Assembly: GCA_026399515.1 (NCBI GenBank)
Contig: JAPLQT010000117.1
Location: 1 to 64,000 of the forward strand
DNA: 64,000 nucleotides
Source of the DNA: Pseudomonadota bacterium
GTDB taxonomy: Bacteria > Pseudomonadota > Gammaproteobacteria > Burkholderiales > Rhodocyclaceae
Reading direction: 5' to 3'
In this document: one piece after another, positions 1 to 9,542 of the stretch
Position numbering within the stretch: position 1 is the stretch's first letter
Layout: each line of letters opens with the position of its first letter
Program-made: the position numbers and the translations under genes
The notes under the pieces: generated by a model
Seen by the model: only the letters and a program-made list of their open reading frames with translations
Told to the model about the DNA's origin: nothing
Databases searched by the model: none

Positions 1-780
1 CACAACGCCGAGTTGCAGGCCATCGTCCGCGTCGATGGCAACGCCGGCGTCCTCGAACTGTCGAGCTTCGCCACCGCCCACAACTTCGGCGACACCTTGC
101 GCCGCTACGCCGAGGGCTATCACAGCAAACTCGCCGGCGGGCAACATGCCGCTCCGGAACATGCCGACGGCATCACTTCGGCGCACGACCGGATCACCTT
201 CAAGCATCCTATCGAAGCAGAACACTCGCAACCCGATGTCCGTCCACGGGGCATCTGCATCGATACCCTCGTCGCCGCGGACGGCGGGCGGCATGCCATC
301 GACGAGTATTACCTGATGGACGCATCCGCCGACGGCCTGGTCTTCGCCACGGTGATCGGTGGCGGCCGCATCGAGAAACGTTTTCTGCTCGAGGGGCAGT
401 CCCTGTCCGTGCATTATCGCGGCACGGGTCTGCGCGGCGGCCGTGTCGAGATTCAGTTGAACCTGGCCATGCCGAGCTGCGACGGCTATTCCGGACGTTA
501 CCGCTTGGCCGATGGCAGCGTTCCCTGCGGATTCGGACAGGTGCTGGAAGTGGCCGATCTGCTCGAAATCACGCTGGAAGACGGCGAACTTCGCGGCCAG
601 CTGAAACTCGGCGCCGACCGCCCGCTCGGCCTCTCTGCCGCGCCTTATTTCACAGCCTCCCAATCCGAGGCGGGCTTCGAAAAAATAATGCAGGCCGCCT
701 GTCTCACCCTGTCCTGGCAACCCGTCGGCGACGCCGAAACGCTCAAGCTCCAACTCACGATTGATCCTTTCAATTCTTGA
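1..780 (+). CDS. GH57-type glucanotransferase/amylase, C-terminal part (partial)
   Basis: The frame is open to the first base, so the gene starts upstream of the window; 259 codons are visible. The visible part resembles the C-terminal beta-rich domain (DUF1926-like) of GH57 4-alpha-glucanotransferases and alpha-amylases, including the segment SFATAHNFGDTLRRYAEGYH near the start. The catalytic GH57 barrel is outside the window. It ends 15 bases before glgP and leads a glycogen-metabolism operon, which fits an enzyme that remodels alpha-glucans to feed the phosphorylase. The family assignment is fairly secure, but amylase cannot be told from glucanotransferase here. Confidence 0.7.
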   Translation, partial: HNAELQAIVRVDGNAGVLELSSFATAHNFGDTLRRYAEGYHSKLAGGQHAAPEHADGITSAHDRITFKHPIEAEHSQPDVRPRGICIDTLVAADGGRHAIDEYYLMDASADGLVFATVIGGGRIEKRFLLEGQSLSVHYRGTGLRGGRVEIQLNLAMPSCDGYSGRYRLADGSVPCGFGQVLEVADLLEITLEDGELRGQLKLGADRPLGLSAAPYFTASQSEAGFEKIMQAACLTLSWQPVGDAETLKLQLTIDPFNS

Positions 781-795
781 ACCCAAATATCCGTC

Positions 796-3351
796 ATGCC
801 CGTCACCAATTTTCACCTTGAAGTAAACCCCGTCATTCCGCCGCGCCTGGCGCGACTCGAGGAGCTGTCCAAGAATCTCTGGTACAGCTGGGACCGGGCC
901 ACCCGGGCGATCTTCGCCCGCCTCCATCCCAACTTGTGGCATGCGGTGAACCATAACCCCAAGGCCTTCCTCAAGCGCATCGACCAGAAGCGCCTGAACG
1001 GCGCCGCCGAAGATCCGATCTTCCTCGGGACCATGGACCGGGTTTTGGCCGCCTATGACTCCTACCATAACGTTGCCGATAATTTCGAGCTGCCCGGCAA
1101 GCCGCCGCTCAACCAGGATGACCTGATCGCCTACTTTTGCGCCGAATTCGGCTTCCACGAGAGTCTGCCAATCTATTCCGGCGGGCTGGGTATCCTTGCA
1201 GGCGACCATTGCAAGGGCGCATCGGACATGCGCCTGCCTTTTGTCGCGGTCGGACTGCTCTATAGCCAGGGCTATTTCCAGCAAACCATCGATCGCGAAG
1301 GACGCCAGCATCCTCACTATTCCGATACCGATTTCGACGATCTGCCTATCATCCCGGTACTCCGCAAAGACGGCAGCGAGATGCGCATATCGGTGGACAT
1401 GCTGGGACGCACGGTATGGGCCAAGATATGGTCGGCCAAGGCCGGCAACACCATGCTTTATCTCCTCGACACCGCACTCCCCGAGAATAGCGTTGCCGAT
1501 CGCAACATTACCCACCGTCTGTACGGCGGAGAACGCACCACCCGCATCGAACAGGAGATATTGCTGGGCATCGGCGGCGTACGTGCCCTGCGTGAACTGA
1601 ATATCCGGCCGACGGTGTGGCATATCAACGAAGGCCACGCGGCTTTCCTGACCCTTGAGCGAATTCGCGGACTATTCGATCAGGGGCTGAGTTTCGACTG
1701 TGCGCTCGAAGCAGTTGCCGCGAACACCGTGTTCACCACCCACACGCCGGTGCCGGCAGGGCACGATCATTTTTCGGAGGACATGATCAGGCGCTACTTC
1801 GGCGAGTTCTGCACAGCCACCGGCATCACCCCGGATACCCTGTTGGCCATGGGACGCACGCCGGAAAGCCCGGAGTTCAACATGACAGCGCTGGCGCTGA
1901 GGAGTTCACGCTTCCACAACGGCGTGTCGCGCATCCACGGCCAAGTCTCCTCATCCATCCTCGCCGGCCTCTGGCCGCAGATAGATGCCACTGAAAATCC
2001 CATGGAATACGTGACCAACGCGGTGCATGTGCCCTCGTTCCTGGCCACCGATTGGCATGAGACCTTCGACCGTTATCTCGGCCTGGGCTGGTTGCACCGG
2101 CTCACCGACCAGAACTGCTGGCAAGGCATCTATCGCATTCCCGACCAGATATTCTGGAGCATCCGCCAGTCGCTCAAGGCGCAGATGCTGCACCTGGTGC
2201 GCCACCGGGTACGCGAACAACACTTGCGCAACCAGGGTTCGGAGTCCCACCTTGACCGCATGCTGAAGTTCGCCGATCCGGCCAATCCGACCGTCCTCAC
2301 CATCGGCTTCGCGCGCCGATTTGCCACTTACAAACGCGCCGCACTGCTGTTCAACAACCTCGATTGGCTGCGCGAGATTCTCGGCGACGCCGATCGCCCG
2401 GTGATCTTCATCTTCGCCGGCAAGGCCCATCCGGCGGACGAACCGGGCCAGTCGCTGATCCGCCAAATCACCCAATTGTCGCGCCGGCCAGAATTCGAGG
2501 GACGCGTCCTGCTGCTCGAGGACTATGACCTGCATCTGGCTCGCCGCCTGGTATCCGGCGTCGATGTCTGGCTCAACAACCCGATTTATCCGCTGGAAGC
2601 CTCCGGAACCTCGGGAATGAAAGCCGCCATCAATGGCGCCATGAACCTGTCGGTGCTCGACGGCTGGTGGGGCGAAGGCTACGATGGCAAGAACGGCTGG
2701 GCGATCAAGCCGACCTCGGAAGGTCTCGATCCGGTCGAGCGAGATACCGAGGAAGCACGGACACTCTATGAGTTGCTGCAAGACAGCGTGATCCCGCTTT
2801 ACTATCACAACACCTCGCTCGGCTATTCGCCGGAGTGGGTAGCGATGGCCAAGCATTCGATCGCCAGCATCATGCCGCGCTACAACATGAATCGCATGCT
2901 GGGAGAATACGTCAGCAAGTTCTACGCACCGGCGGCGGCGCAGTGGCGCAAATACGCCGGGGAGAGTTTCTCCGGCGCACAGCATGTCGCAGCCTGGAAG
3001 GAAAAGGTTCGTGTGGCCTGGCAAGGCGTCCGCCTGCGCCGCGTGGACCAGCCGATGAATCGCATCCGTTATGGCGCCGCGCTGAGCGTCGAAGTCGCCG
3101 TGCAACTCAATGGCCTAGCGCCGGAAGATCTCACTGTGGAACTGGTCATCACCCGGCCGGGCGAGCGCAATCCTTCCAGGAGCAAGCGTTACGCCCTGCG
3201 CCACCAACATCTCCTCGATCACGGCGAACATCTGTTTGTCCGCCAACTGACCCTGGAGCAATGCGGCAAGATCGACTACCGCATCCGCGCCTTCCCGCAC
3301 CACGATCTACTCACCCATCCCTTTGAAATGGGCATGACGGTCTGGCTATGA
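796..3351 (+). CDS. glgP: Alpha-glucan (glycogen) phosphorylase
   Basis: This 851-residue PLP-dependent phosphorylase releases glucose-1-phosphate from alpha-glucans. It belongs to the branch with an N-terminal DUF3417 segment (about residues 1-110), shown by EELSKNLWYSWDRATR. The PLP-lysine region is visible near residues 600-625 as GTSGMKAAINGAMNLS, followed by the conserved GWWGE. The length is normal for this branch. The start ATG follows the upstream GH57 gene closely. The stop overlaps the pgi start in an ATGA, which implies translational coupling in a glycogen breakdown and synthesis operon. Confidence 0.93.
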   Translation: MPVTNFHLEVNPVIPPRLARLEELSKNLWYSWDRATRAIFARLHPNLWHAVNHNPKAFLKRIDQKRLNGAAEDPIFLGTMDRVLAAYDSYHNVADNFELPGKPPLNQDDLIAYFCAEFGFHESLPIYSGGLGILAGDHCKGASDMRLPFVAVGLLYSQGYFQQTIDREGRQHPHYSDTDFDDLPIIPVLRKDGSEMRISVDMLGRTVWAKIWSAKAGNTMLYLLDTALPENSVADRNITHRLYGGERTTRIEQEILLGIGGVRALRELNIRPTVWHINEGHAAFLTLERIRGLFDQGLSFDCALEAVAANTVFTTHTPVPAGHDHFSEDMIRRYFGEFCTATGITPDTLLAMGRTPESPEFNMTALALRSSRFHNGVSRIHGQVSSSILAGLWPQIDATENPMEYVTNAVHVPSFLATDWHETFDRYLGLGWLHRLTDQNCWQGIYRIPDQIFWSIRQSLKAQMLHLVRHRVREQHLRNQGSESHLDRMLKFADPANPTVLTIGFARRFATYKRAALLFNNLDWLREILGDADRPVIFIFAGKAHPADEPGQSLIRQITQLSRRPEFEGRVLLLEDYDLHLARRLVSGVDVWLNNPIYPLEASGTSGMKAAINGAMNLSVLDGWWGEGYDGKNGWAIKPTSEGLDPVERDTEEARTLYELLQDSVIPLYYHNTSLGYSPEWVAMAKHSIASIMPRYNMNRMLGEYVSKFYAPAAAQWRKYAGESFSGAQHVAAWKEKVRVAWQGVRLRRVDQPMNRIRYGAALSVEVAVQLNGLAPEDLTVELVITRPGERNPSRSKRYALRHQHLLDHGEHLFVRQLTLEQCGKIDYRIRAFPHHDLLTHPFEMGMTVWL

Positions 3352-4964
3352 GCGGCATCGCCAAGACACCGGCCTGGCAGGCACTCAGCGCGCTGGCCGA
3401 ACACAGCCGCACGGTGCATCTGCGCCAGTTGTTCGGCGCGGACCCGCGGCGCTTCGAAGATTTCTCCCTGGAACACGACGGACTGCTGCTGGACTTCTCC
3501 AAGCAGCGCGTGAGCGCCGACATCATGGCGGCGCTGTTCAGGCTTTGGGCAAGCGCGGAGGTGCCCGGCTGGATAACCAGGATGCGCGCCGGGGAACCAA
3601 TCAACGAGAGCGAAGGCCGCGCCGTGCTGCATATCGCGCTACGCGACAAGCAACCCCGCGCCGAAGTCAAAGCGGTGCTGGAGAAGATGCGGCGCTTCTG
3701 CTCGGATATTCATGGCGGGCAATGGCGCGGCGGCACCAATGAGCCGATCCGCGACGTGGTGAATATCGGCATCGGCGGCTCCGATCTCGGCCCGAAAATG
3801 GCAACCCAGGCGCTGGCTGCTCATCATCAACCCAATCCGCGCGTGCATTTCGTCTCCAATCTCGACGCCGCCCATCTCGCCACGACACTGGCCCGGCTCG
3901 ATCCGCGCGTTACCCTGTTCATTGTCGCCAGCAAGACTTTCACTACCCAGGAAACCATGACCAACGCGCGCTCGGCGCGCGACTGGATCGTCGCCGCGCT
4001 AGGCGAATCCGCCGTGGCCAGGCACTTCGTGGCGGTGTCGACCAACTTGCCGGAAGTGGCGAAGTTCGGTATCGACCCGGAGAACGCCTTCGAATTCTGG
4101 GACTGGGTAGGCGGGCGCTTTTCCCTGTGGTCGGCCATCGGCCTGCCGCTGGCCCTGGCGATCGGCTACGCCAATTTCGAACAGTTCCTCGCCGGCGGCC
4201 ATGCCATGGACGAGCATTTTTTCAACGCGCCCCCCGCCCAAAACCTGCCTGCGATATCGGCGCTGCTGGGCATCTGGAACACCAATTTTCTCGGTGCCGA
4301 GACGCTGGCGGTGCTGCCCTACAGCCAATCGCTGGAACAATTCCCGCGCTACCTGCAACAACTGGAAATGGAGAGCAACGGCAAGCAGGTCGGCCGCGAC
4401 GGAATGCCGGCGGGCGTCTCGACGTCACCCGTCGTCTGGGGCGAACCCGGCACCAACGGCCAGCATGCCTTCTACCAGTTGATCCATCAGGGCGGACGGC
4501 TGATCCCCTGCGATTTCATCGCCCTCAAGCAGGCCGACTTTGCCTTGCCGGGACATCATGCCGCGCTGCTCGCCAACTGCTTCGCCCAGAGCGAGGCGCT
4601 GATGCGCGGCAAGACGCTGGACGAGGCGTGCCGCGAACTCGATGCCACCGGCATGTCCGCGGATGCGGCGGCGCGGCTGGCACCCTTCAAGGTGTTTCCC
4701 GGCAACCAGCCTTCCAGCACGCTGTTGCTGTCGCGGCTCGACCCCTACACACTGGGCCAGTTGATCGCCCTATACGAGCACAAGACTTTCGTCCAGGGCA
4801 TCGTCTGGGGCCTCAACTCCTTCGACCAATGGGGTGTCGAACTGGGCAAGCAGCTCGCCGTGCGCCTGTTGCCGATGCTGGACGGAAGACAGAAGGCGGC
4901 GGGGGTGGATAGTTCGACCCAGGGCCTGATAGCCGCCTGCCAGGTCGCACAGAAAGCTTCATGA
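3348..4964 (+). CDS. pgi: Glucose-6-phosphate isomerase
   Basis: This cytoplasmic enzyme interconverts glucose-6-phosphate and fructose-6-phosphate. The 538-residue length is close to the E. coli enzyme (549). The phosphosugar-binding motif GIGGSDLGPKMATQA lies near residue 140. The PGI signature regions NGKQVGRDG and GEPGTNGQHAFYQLIHQG lie near residues 345-385. It overlaps glgP upstream and glgA downstream by 4 bases each. The placement links the glycogen pool to glycolysis. Confidence 0.95.
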   Translation: MSGIAKTPAWQALSALAEHSRTVHLRQLFGADPRRFEDFSLEHDGLLLDFSKQRVSADIMAALFRLWASAEVPGWITRMRAGEPINESEGRAVLHIALRDKQPRAEVKAVLEKMRRFCSDIHGGQWRGGTNEPIRDVVNIGIGGSDLGPKMATQALAAHHQPNPRVHFVSNLDAAHLATTLARLDPRVTLFIVASKTFTTQETMTNARSARDWIVAALGESAVARHFVAVSTNLPEVAKFGIDPENAFEFWDWVGGRFSLWSAIGLPLALAIGYANFEQFLAGGHAMDEHFFNAPPAQNLPAISALLGIWNTNFLGAETLAVLPYSQSLEQFPRYLQQLEMESNGKQVGRDGMPAGVSTSPVVWGEPGTNGQHAFYQLIHQGGRLIPCDFIALKQADFALPGHHAALLANCFAQSEALMRGKTLDEACRELDATGMSADAAARLAPFKVFPGNQPSSTLLLSRLDPYTLGQLIALYEHKTFVQGIVWGLNSFDQWGVELGKQLAVRLLPMLDGRQKAAGVDSSTQGLIAACQVAQKAS

Positions 4965-6481
4965 GCGGCAGGAATACCACCAAGGCGCTTCAGGAACGAA
5001 AACTTGGTGGCGCAATAAGCGTCCTGTTCGCCACTTCGGAAATCGCGCCCTGGGTCAAGACCGGCGGCCTCGGCGACATCTCCGCGGCACTGCCGCCGGC
5101 ACTGCGCAGGGCGGGCGTCGACATGCGAGTGCTCGTGCCGCGCTATCCGGCACTGGCCAAGGCATTTACCGACGCTCCCATCGTCGCCGAACTGCCCGGC
5201 CTCGGCGGCGCCCTGCCGCCTTCGCAACTGCGCAGCGCGATTACTCCCGATGGCACGCCGCTGCTGCTGCTCGACTGCCCGGCGCTGTATGAACGGCCCG
5301 GCAATCCCTATCTCGGCGCCGACGGCCGCGACTGGCGCGACAACCACCTGCGCTTCGGCCTGCTCTCGCACGTCGGCGCCCTGCTCGCGGGCACCGGCAC
5401 TCCCCTGCCGTGGCGGCCACAGGTTCTCCACTGCAACGATTGGCAAACGGCGCTCGCACCCGCCTACCTGCACTACCTGGGCGGACCAGGCGCGAGCGCG
5501 GCGACCCTGCTCACCGTCCACAACCTGGCTTTCCAGGGAATATTCGGACGGCATACGCTGAGCGAGCTGGCCCTGCCGGTGCGTGCATGGGCCATGGATG
5601 GTGTCGAATACCATGGCTACCTGTCCTTCCTCAAAGCCGGCTTGCAACATGCCGACTGGATCACCACGGTGAGCCCCTCTTACGCCCGGGAAATCCAGAC
5701 CGATGCCGAGGGCATGGGCCTGGGAGGCCTGCTGCGCTGGCGCGGCGCTTGTCTTACGGGGATCCTCAACGGTATCGACACCGACATCTGGAATCCGTCC
5801 GCCGACCCCTTTCTCGCGTCAGGCTACGATGCCGCGCACCTGGCGAAAAAGTCCGCCAATAAAGCCGCGCTGCAACGCCGCCTGGGACTCGATGAAAGGA
5901 ACGACCTGCCGCTGCTGAGCGTTATCAGTCGCCTGACCCACCAGAAAGGCCTGGACCTGCTTCCGCCCCTCTGCGAAGCGCTCTCGGCACTACCGGTCCA
6001 GCTTGCCGTACTGGGCAGCGGTGAGCGCGATCTTGAAGAGACCATCTCGGCCATGGCAAGCAAACATCCAGGGCAATTCGCGGTGCAGATCGGTTTCGAT
6101 GAAGGCCTCGCCCATTTGATCGAAGCCGGCGCCGATATTTTCCTGATGCCGTCGCGCTTCGAGCCGTGCGGACTCAACCAGATGTACAGCCTGCGTTACG
6201 GAACGCCGCCGCTGGTGCGTACAACCGGCGGCCTGGCCGACACCGTGGTCGGTTACGATAAAGCCTCACAGGCAGCCGGCACGGCCAACGGCTTCGTGTT
6301 CCCCGATGCGACACCGGAAGCGCTGCTGGAAGCCATCCGCCGCGCCGTTGCCGCCTGGCGCGAGCCGAAGCTCTGGCGGCAATTGCAGCGCAACGGCATG
6401 GCGCTGGATTGGGGCTGGACCGGGCCGGCAACGCGGTATGCCGAACTTTACCGGAAGCTGGTCGGACCCGATAAGCCATGA
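4961..6481 (+). CDS. glgA: Glycogen synthase (ADP-glucose type, GT5)
   Basis: This enzyme transfers glucose from ADP-glucose to the growing alpha-1,4-glucan. The KTGGLGD substrate-binding motif sits at about residue 33, and the C-terminal GT5 motif SRFEPCGLNQMYSLRYG at about residue 395. It has 506 residues, about 16 more at the N-terminus than most GlgA proteins, before the usual VLFATSEIAPWVKTGG. The start was kept because ATGA overlaps the pgi stop. It also overlaps the next gene by 4 bases. Confidence 0.94.
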   Translation: MSGRNTTKALQERKLGGAISVLFATSEIAPWVKTGGLGDISAALPPALRRAGVDMRVLVPRYPALAKAFTDAPIVAELPGLGGALPPSQLRSAITPDGTPLLLLDCPALYERPGNPYLGADGRDWRDNHLRFGLLSHVGALLAGTGTPLPWRPQVLHCNDWQTALAPAYLHYLGGPGASAATLLTVHNLAFQGIFGRHTLSELALPVRAWAMDGVEYHGYLSFLKAGLQHADWITTVSPSYAREIQTDAEGMGLGGLLRWRGACLTGILNGIDTDIWNPSADPFLASGYDAAHLAKKSANKAALQRRLGLDERNDLPLLSVISRLTHQKGLDLLPPLCEALSALPVQLAVLGSGERDLEETISAMASKHPGQFAVQIGFDEGLAHLIEAGADIFLMPSRFEPCGLNQMYSLRYGTPPLVRTTGGLADTVVGYDKASQAAGTANGFVFPDATPEALLEAIRRAVAAWREPKLWRQLQRNGMALDWGWTGPATRYAELYRKLVGPDKP

Positions 6482-6780
6482 AACTGCGAGATATGCCGAA
6501 CTTCGGACCGAAGTCGCAAGACATGCTGGAGAAAGCCGGCTTCGATTGCGTGAAGCAACTGCAAGCCCTGGGGTCGGTTCGAAGCTTCGTGGCGGTGAAA
6601 CGCGCCGGCTGCAAGCCCAGCCTCAACTTTCTCTGGGCCATCGAAGGTTTGTTGTCGAACCGTTCCTGGCGCGACGTGGCGAGGGACGACCGCCTGAGCT
6701 TGCTGATGCAACTCGAGGTGGTCGAAAGCCGGGGTGACGGAACCTCAATAGATAATTATCCGGATCCTTCTCAAGCCTAA
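6478..6780 (+). CDS. TfoX/Sxy C-terminal-domain-like protein
   Basis: This 100-residue protein contains only the helical C-terminal domain of TfoX/Sxy competence-type proteins. The pattern is LRDMPNFGPKSQDMLEKAGF (helix-hairpin-helix-like) followed by LRALG-type and NFLWAIEGL segments. In E. coli full-length TfoX controls competence genes through CRP-S sites, but the N-terminal domain is missing here, so a regulatory role is only a guess. It is the last gene of the glycogen operon by overlap with glgA. Its end overlaps the end of the convergent hydrolase gene by 4 bases. Confidence 0.75.
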   Translation: MKLRDMPNFGPKSQDMLEKAGFDCVKQLQALGSVRSFVAVKRAGCKPSLNFLWAIEGLLSNRSWRDVARDDRLSLLMQLEVVESRGDGTSIDNYPDPSQA

Positions 6781-7712
6781 TAGCCCAGACCCTCGCCGAC
6801 GAGGTCACGCACGATATTCAGGATGAACATTTCGTTGAAGCCGTGCCACTGTCCGTATTTTTCGCGCATCGGGTAATACACTGCATCGAAGTACTTGCCC
6901 ATTTGGTCGTCATTCACGCCCAATGAGCCGGCGGTATTGATCGCTTCGCGCGCCAGACGTCGTCCGTCTTCCATCATGTTCCGCCACTCGACCAGATCCC
7001 GTTTGACGCCATAACCGAAATGCGAAGGCACGAAGGTGTCGAAGTCGATTGCGATGATGCGGTCCATCGCAGCAAGATATCCTGGCGCATATCGGTCGGG
7101 AACGCCGTCCGGAGCCATGGTTTTCACGAGCCCCAAGTCGGCGGTGAACACCAGTCGCTCCGCCGGCAGGTGGAAAGCGTAAAGCGTATCGGTATGCGAC
7201 ATCCCGAGATATAGCGCTCGAATTTCTACACCACCGATATTCAGCACGGCATCGCCGGAAATGTAGCGTGTCGGTTCGAGCACCCCGTCGTGGTTGATGT
7301 TCTTCCAGTAGCCTGGACTCTTCTCGTGCGCAATGATGTTCGTCGGTGCAAGCGCCGCGCCGCCGCGCGAATGGTCAAGGTGGTAGTGAGAATAGATCAG
7401 CGTGTGAACCTTCTTGCCGGGGAGTGTCCGATCCAGTTCCTTCTTGAGCGAAGCCGCCATTTGGGGGTTCATCGGGTCGATGATTACCAAGCCTTCAGGT
7501 GTATCGATGACCAGATTGCGGTACCAATTCCATCTGAAGGTGTAGACATTCTTCCCCACCTTGTCGAGCTGGGTACCATCGATCCCGGCGCCATGGAAGT
7601 ATGGCTCGACCGTGCCCATCACCGTCTTGAGTACGAAGGGTTTAGGGCTACAGCCCGCCAAAGCAACGGCAACTATCGCAACAATTGCCGGCACCAGCGC
7701 TTTCTTGTTCAT
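6777..7712 (-). CDS. Metallo-beta-lactamase-fold hydrolase, predicted lipoprotein
   Basis: The 311-residue protein starts with a signal peptide ending in a lipobox (LAGC, residues 18-21), so it is probably anchored in a membrane. The metal-binding HxHxDH motif is HYHLDH at residues 109-114, followed by further ligands such as the His in LGMSHTDTLY. The substrate cannot be read from sequence; the superfamily covers lactonases, thioesterases, alkylsulfatases and quinone-linked enzymes. It lies 22 bases downstream of a membrane-protein gene on the same strand. The two probably form an operon divergent from the AraC-type regulator. Confidence 0.8.
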   Translation of the reverse strand: MNKKALVPAIVAIVAVALAGCSPKPFVLKTVMGTVEPYFHGAGIDGTQLDKVGKNVYTFRWNWYRNLVIDTPEGLVIIDPMNPQMAASLKKELDRTLPGKKVHTLIYSHYHLDHSRGGAALAPTNIIAHEKSPGYWKNINHDGVLEPTRYISGDAVLNIGGVEIRALYLGMSHTDTLYAFHLPAERLVFTADLGLVKTMAPDGVPDRYAPGYLAAMDRIIAIDFDTFVPSHFGYGVKRDLVEWRNMMEDGRRLAREAINTAGSLGVNDDQMGKYFDAVYYPMREKYGQWHGFNEMFILNIVRDLVGEGLGY

Positions 7713-7734
7713 GGTCGGTCCTTTTCGTTCGAGT

Positions 7735-8436
7735 TTAGGTCGTTGTAGCTAACTGCTTATGTACTGTTTTCGGTGCATGGTTATCATCGCGGACGAGTTT
7801 CCAGATCGAAATGAGGTGGAACCACAACCACAATGGGGCTGGCAAGAACACCGCGTACATCATGCTGTGGTGGGGACCGATCTGCGGGAGCAGGACGAGC
7901 GCCAGCGAACTTGCGACGATCAAGATGTCCGCAAGACCGAAGATGTTTGCAAACCAGGCGCGGCGGTTGCCATTCACACCCACGGCAACCGAGAACGCGG
8001 CGATGAGACCGAAGAAGCCGGCGCCGATGTGCGTGTAACCATCGATGATGCCGAAGCTCTGTGGCAGAACACCCAAACTGGCTTGCATCAGAAAAGTCGC
8101 GCCAAAGAAGACGCGTATGCCCTGGAGAAGGAGCAGTTGACGCTGTTCCAGACTCAACAATATCTTGCGGATGGAAGGAATGAATAGCAACACGGCGCCG
8201 ACAAGTCCGACACCTGCAAAGATCACCGCGAGAAAGGCCACGCCTGAAATGTCCTTCGGGAATAGGCTTTGGCTGGATAGCCCAAGATGTAGAACCGCAA
8301 GCCACATCAGCATCGCCGCGCCGATGCCAATCGCGATCTTGCCGATCGGCCGTAGCACGGAGATCGCCCATAATGTGTAGATGATCATGAGGACGTCCAA
8401 CCCAATCATCGTCCCGGCAGGTGAGATATTCGACAT
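7735..8436 (-). CDS. Integral membrane protein, function unknown
   Basis: The product is about 233 residues with six or seven hydrophobic segments and short polar loops, and a basic C-terminal tail. I do not recognise a characterised family. The ATG at 8436 (MSNISPAG) gives the most natural N-terminus; in-frame starts also exist at 8451 and 8466. It is the first gene of a two-gene unit with the lipoprotein hydrolase. It is divergent from the AraC-family regulator across about 65 bases, so that regulator is a likely controller. Confidence 0.7.
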   Translation of the reverse strand: MSNISPAGTMIGLDVLMIIYTLWAISVLRPIGKIAIGIGAAMLMWLAVLHLGLSSQSLFPKDISGVAFLAVIFAGVGLVGAVLLFIPSIRKILLSLEQRQLLLLQGIRVFFGATFLMQASLGVLPQSFGIIDGYTHIGAGFFGLIAAFSVAVGVNGNRRAWFANIFGLADILIVASSLALVLLPQIGPHHSMMYAVFLPAPLWLWFHLISIWKLVRDDNHAPKTVHKQLATTT

Positions 8437-8501
8437 TGCTTTTGACTCCATGGATGTTAAGATCACGGAACGCAGATTAGTCGCGTAACTGAGTCGTTAC
8501 C

Positions 8502-9530
8502 ATGCTCATAACTACCAATAAATTTGCAGATACCACTGATATTGTCACTACAGTAGATGTTTTGGATGACACTCTGAGGTCGCTACGTATCAGCGGAAGC
8601 GTGCTGCTGCGCGAGGCATACTCGCCTCCCTGTGCGATCACGGTCCCCAATTCGGACAAGCTCGGGAAGTTGCTGGGAGTGAAAGAGGGAACGCGTGTGG
8701 TGGCCTTTCATCTGGTTGAATTCGGTCATTGCGAGATCAAACCCGAATCCGGAAACAGCATGACTCTTTCGGCCGGAGAGATGGTAATTTGCATCGGTGG
8801 CCAGGCACACAAGCTGTCTCAGGGTAAATCGGCGCAAGCCCAGCCCATCGAGGCTCTTCTGTCTGGAGGGCGGAACACACAACGGGCCAATTCGACAAGT
8901 TCCGATTTGAGTGTGTCGCTCTTGTGTGGCGTATTCATGTTGCACCACACAGAATTCAATCCACTGTTCGCGGCGCTTCCATCTCTCATGCGCGTGAAGC
9001 TGTCACGCCCCGGGGAATTGCATAACCTGTCAGGCGTCGCGCATATCATGGCCGATGAGATTGGGCGCGCTACATCGGGTACCGGATATATCGTCGAGCG
9101 CCTCTTGGAAGTCCTTTGCGCGGAAGCAATACGTGCGCATATCGAAGCCGTGCCTCGACAGGAAATTGGTTGGATTAGAGGAATCAAAGACCCCGTTGTT
9201 GGCCGCGCGATCAAAGCGATTCATTCCAACCCGGGCGAAAATTGGTCGGTACAGCGGTTGGCGGGACATGTCTCGATGTCGCCATCGCGATTTGCAGCGC
9301 GGTTTTCCGAGTCTCTGGGCGAGAGCCCGATGGTCTATGTGGCCAAGTGGCGAATGAATGTAGCTTGCCGAAAGCTCAGTGCTTCGCGAATTGGCGTCGA
9401 TAGAGTCGCTGCGGATGTGGGATACGAAAGCGTGGCCGCATTCAATCGCGCTTTCAAGAAACATGTCGGCCTTCCCCCCGCGGCGTGGCGCCGGCGCGCG
9501 GCCGTTGATCGAAATCTCGAACCCGTCTAA
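8502..9530 (+). CDS. AraC-family transcriptional regulator (cupin_6 type)
   Basis: The 342-residue protein has an N-terminal cupin-like sensor domain (about residues 15-215), with the family pattern CGVFMLHHTEFNPLFAALP. The C-terminal AraC DNA-binding region (about residues 235-335) includes SVQRLAGHVSMSPSRFAARF and the second helix-turn-helix GYESVAAFNRAFKKHVG. It is divergent from the membrane-protein/hydrolase pair. A flavoprotein gene starts 12 bases downstream, so either unit could be its target. The effector is unknown. Confidence 0.9.
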   Translation: MLITTNKFADTTDIVTTVDVLDDTLRSLRISGSVLLREAYSPPCAITVPNSDKLGKLLGVKEGTRVVAFHLVEFGHCEIKPESGNSMTLSAGEMVICIGGQAHKLSQGKSAQAQPIEALLSGGRNTQRANSTSSDLSVSLLCGVFMLHHTEFNPLFAALPSLMRVKLSRPGELHNLSGVAHIMADEIGRATSGTGYIVERLLEVLCAEAIRAHIEAVPRQEIGWIRGIKDPVVGRAIKAIHSNPGENWSVQRLAGHVSMSPSRFAARFSESLGESPMVYVAKWRMNVACRKLSASRIGVDRVAADVGYESVAAFNRAFKKHVGLPPAAWRRRAAVDRNLEPV

Positions 9531-9542
9531 AGTGCAACGAAT

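Noticed and set aside
1951-3105. 384-codon frame opposite glgP
   Set aside because: Antisense shadow in GC-rich coding DNA; composition typical of a non-coding frame.
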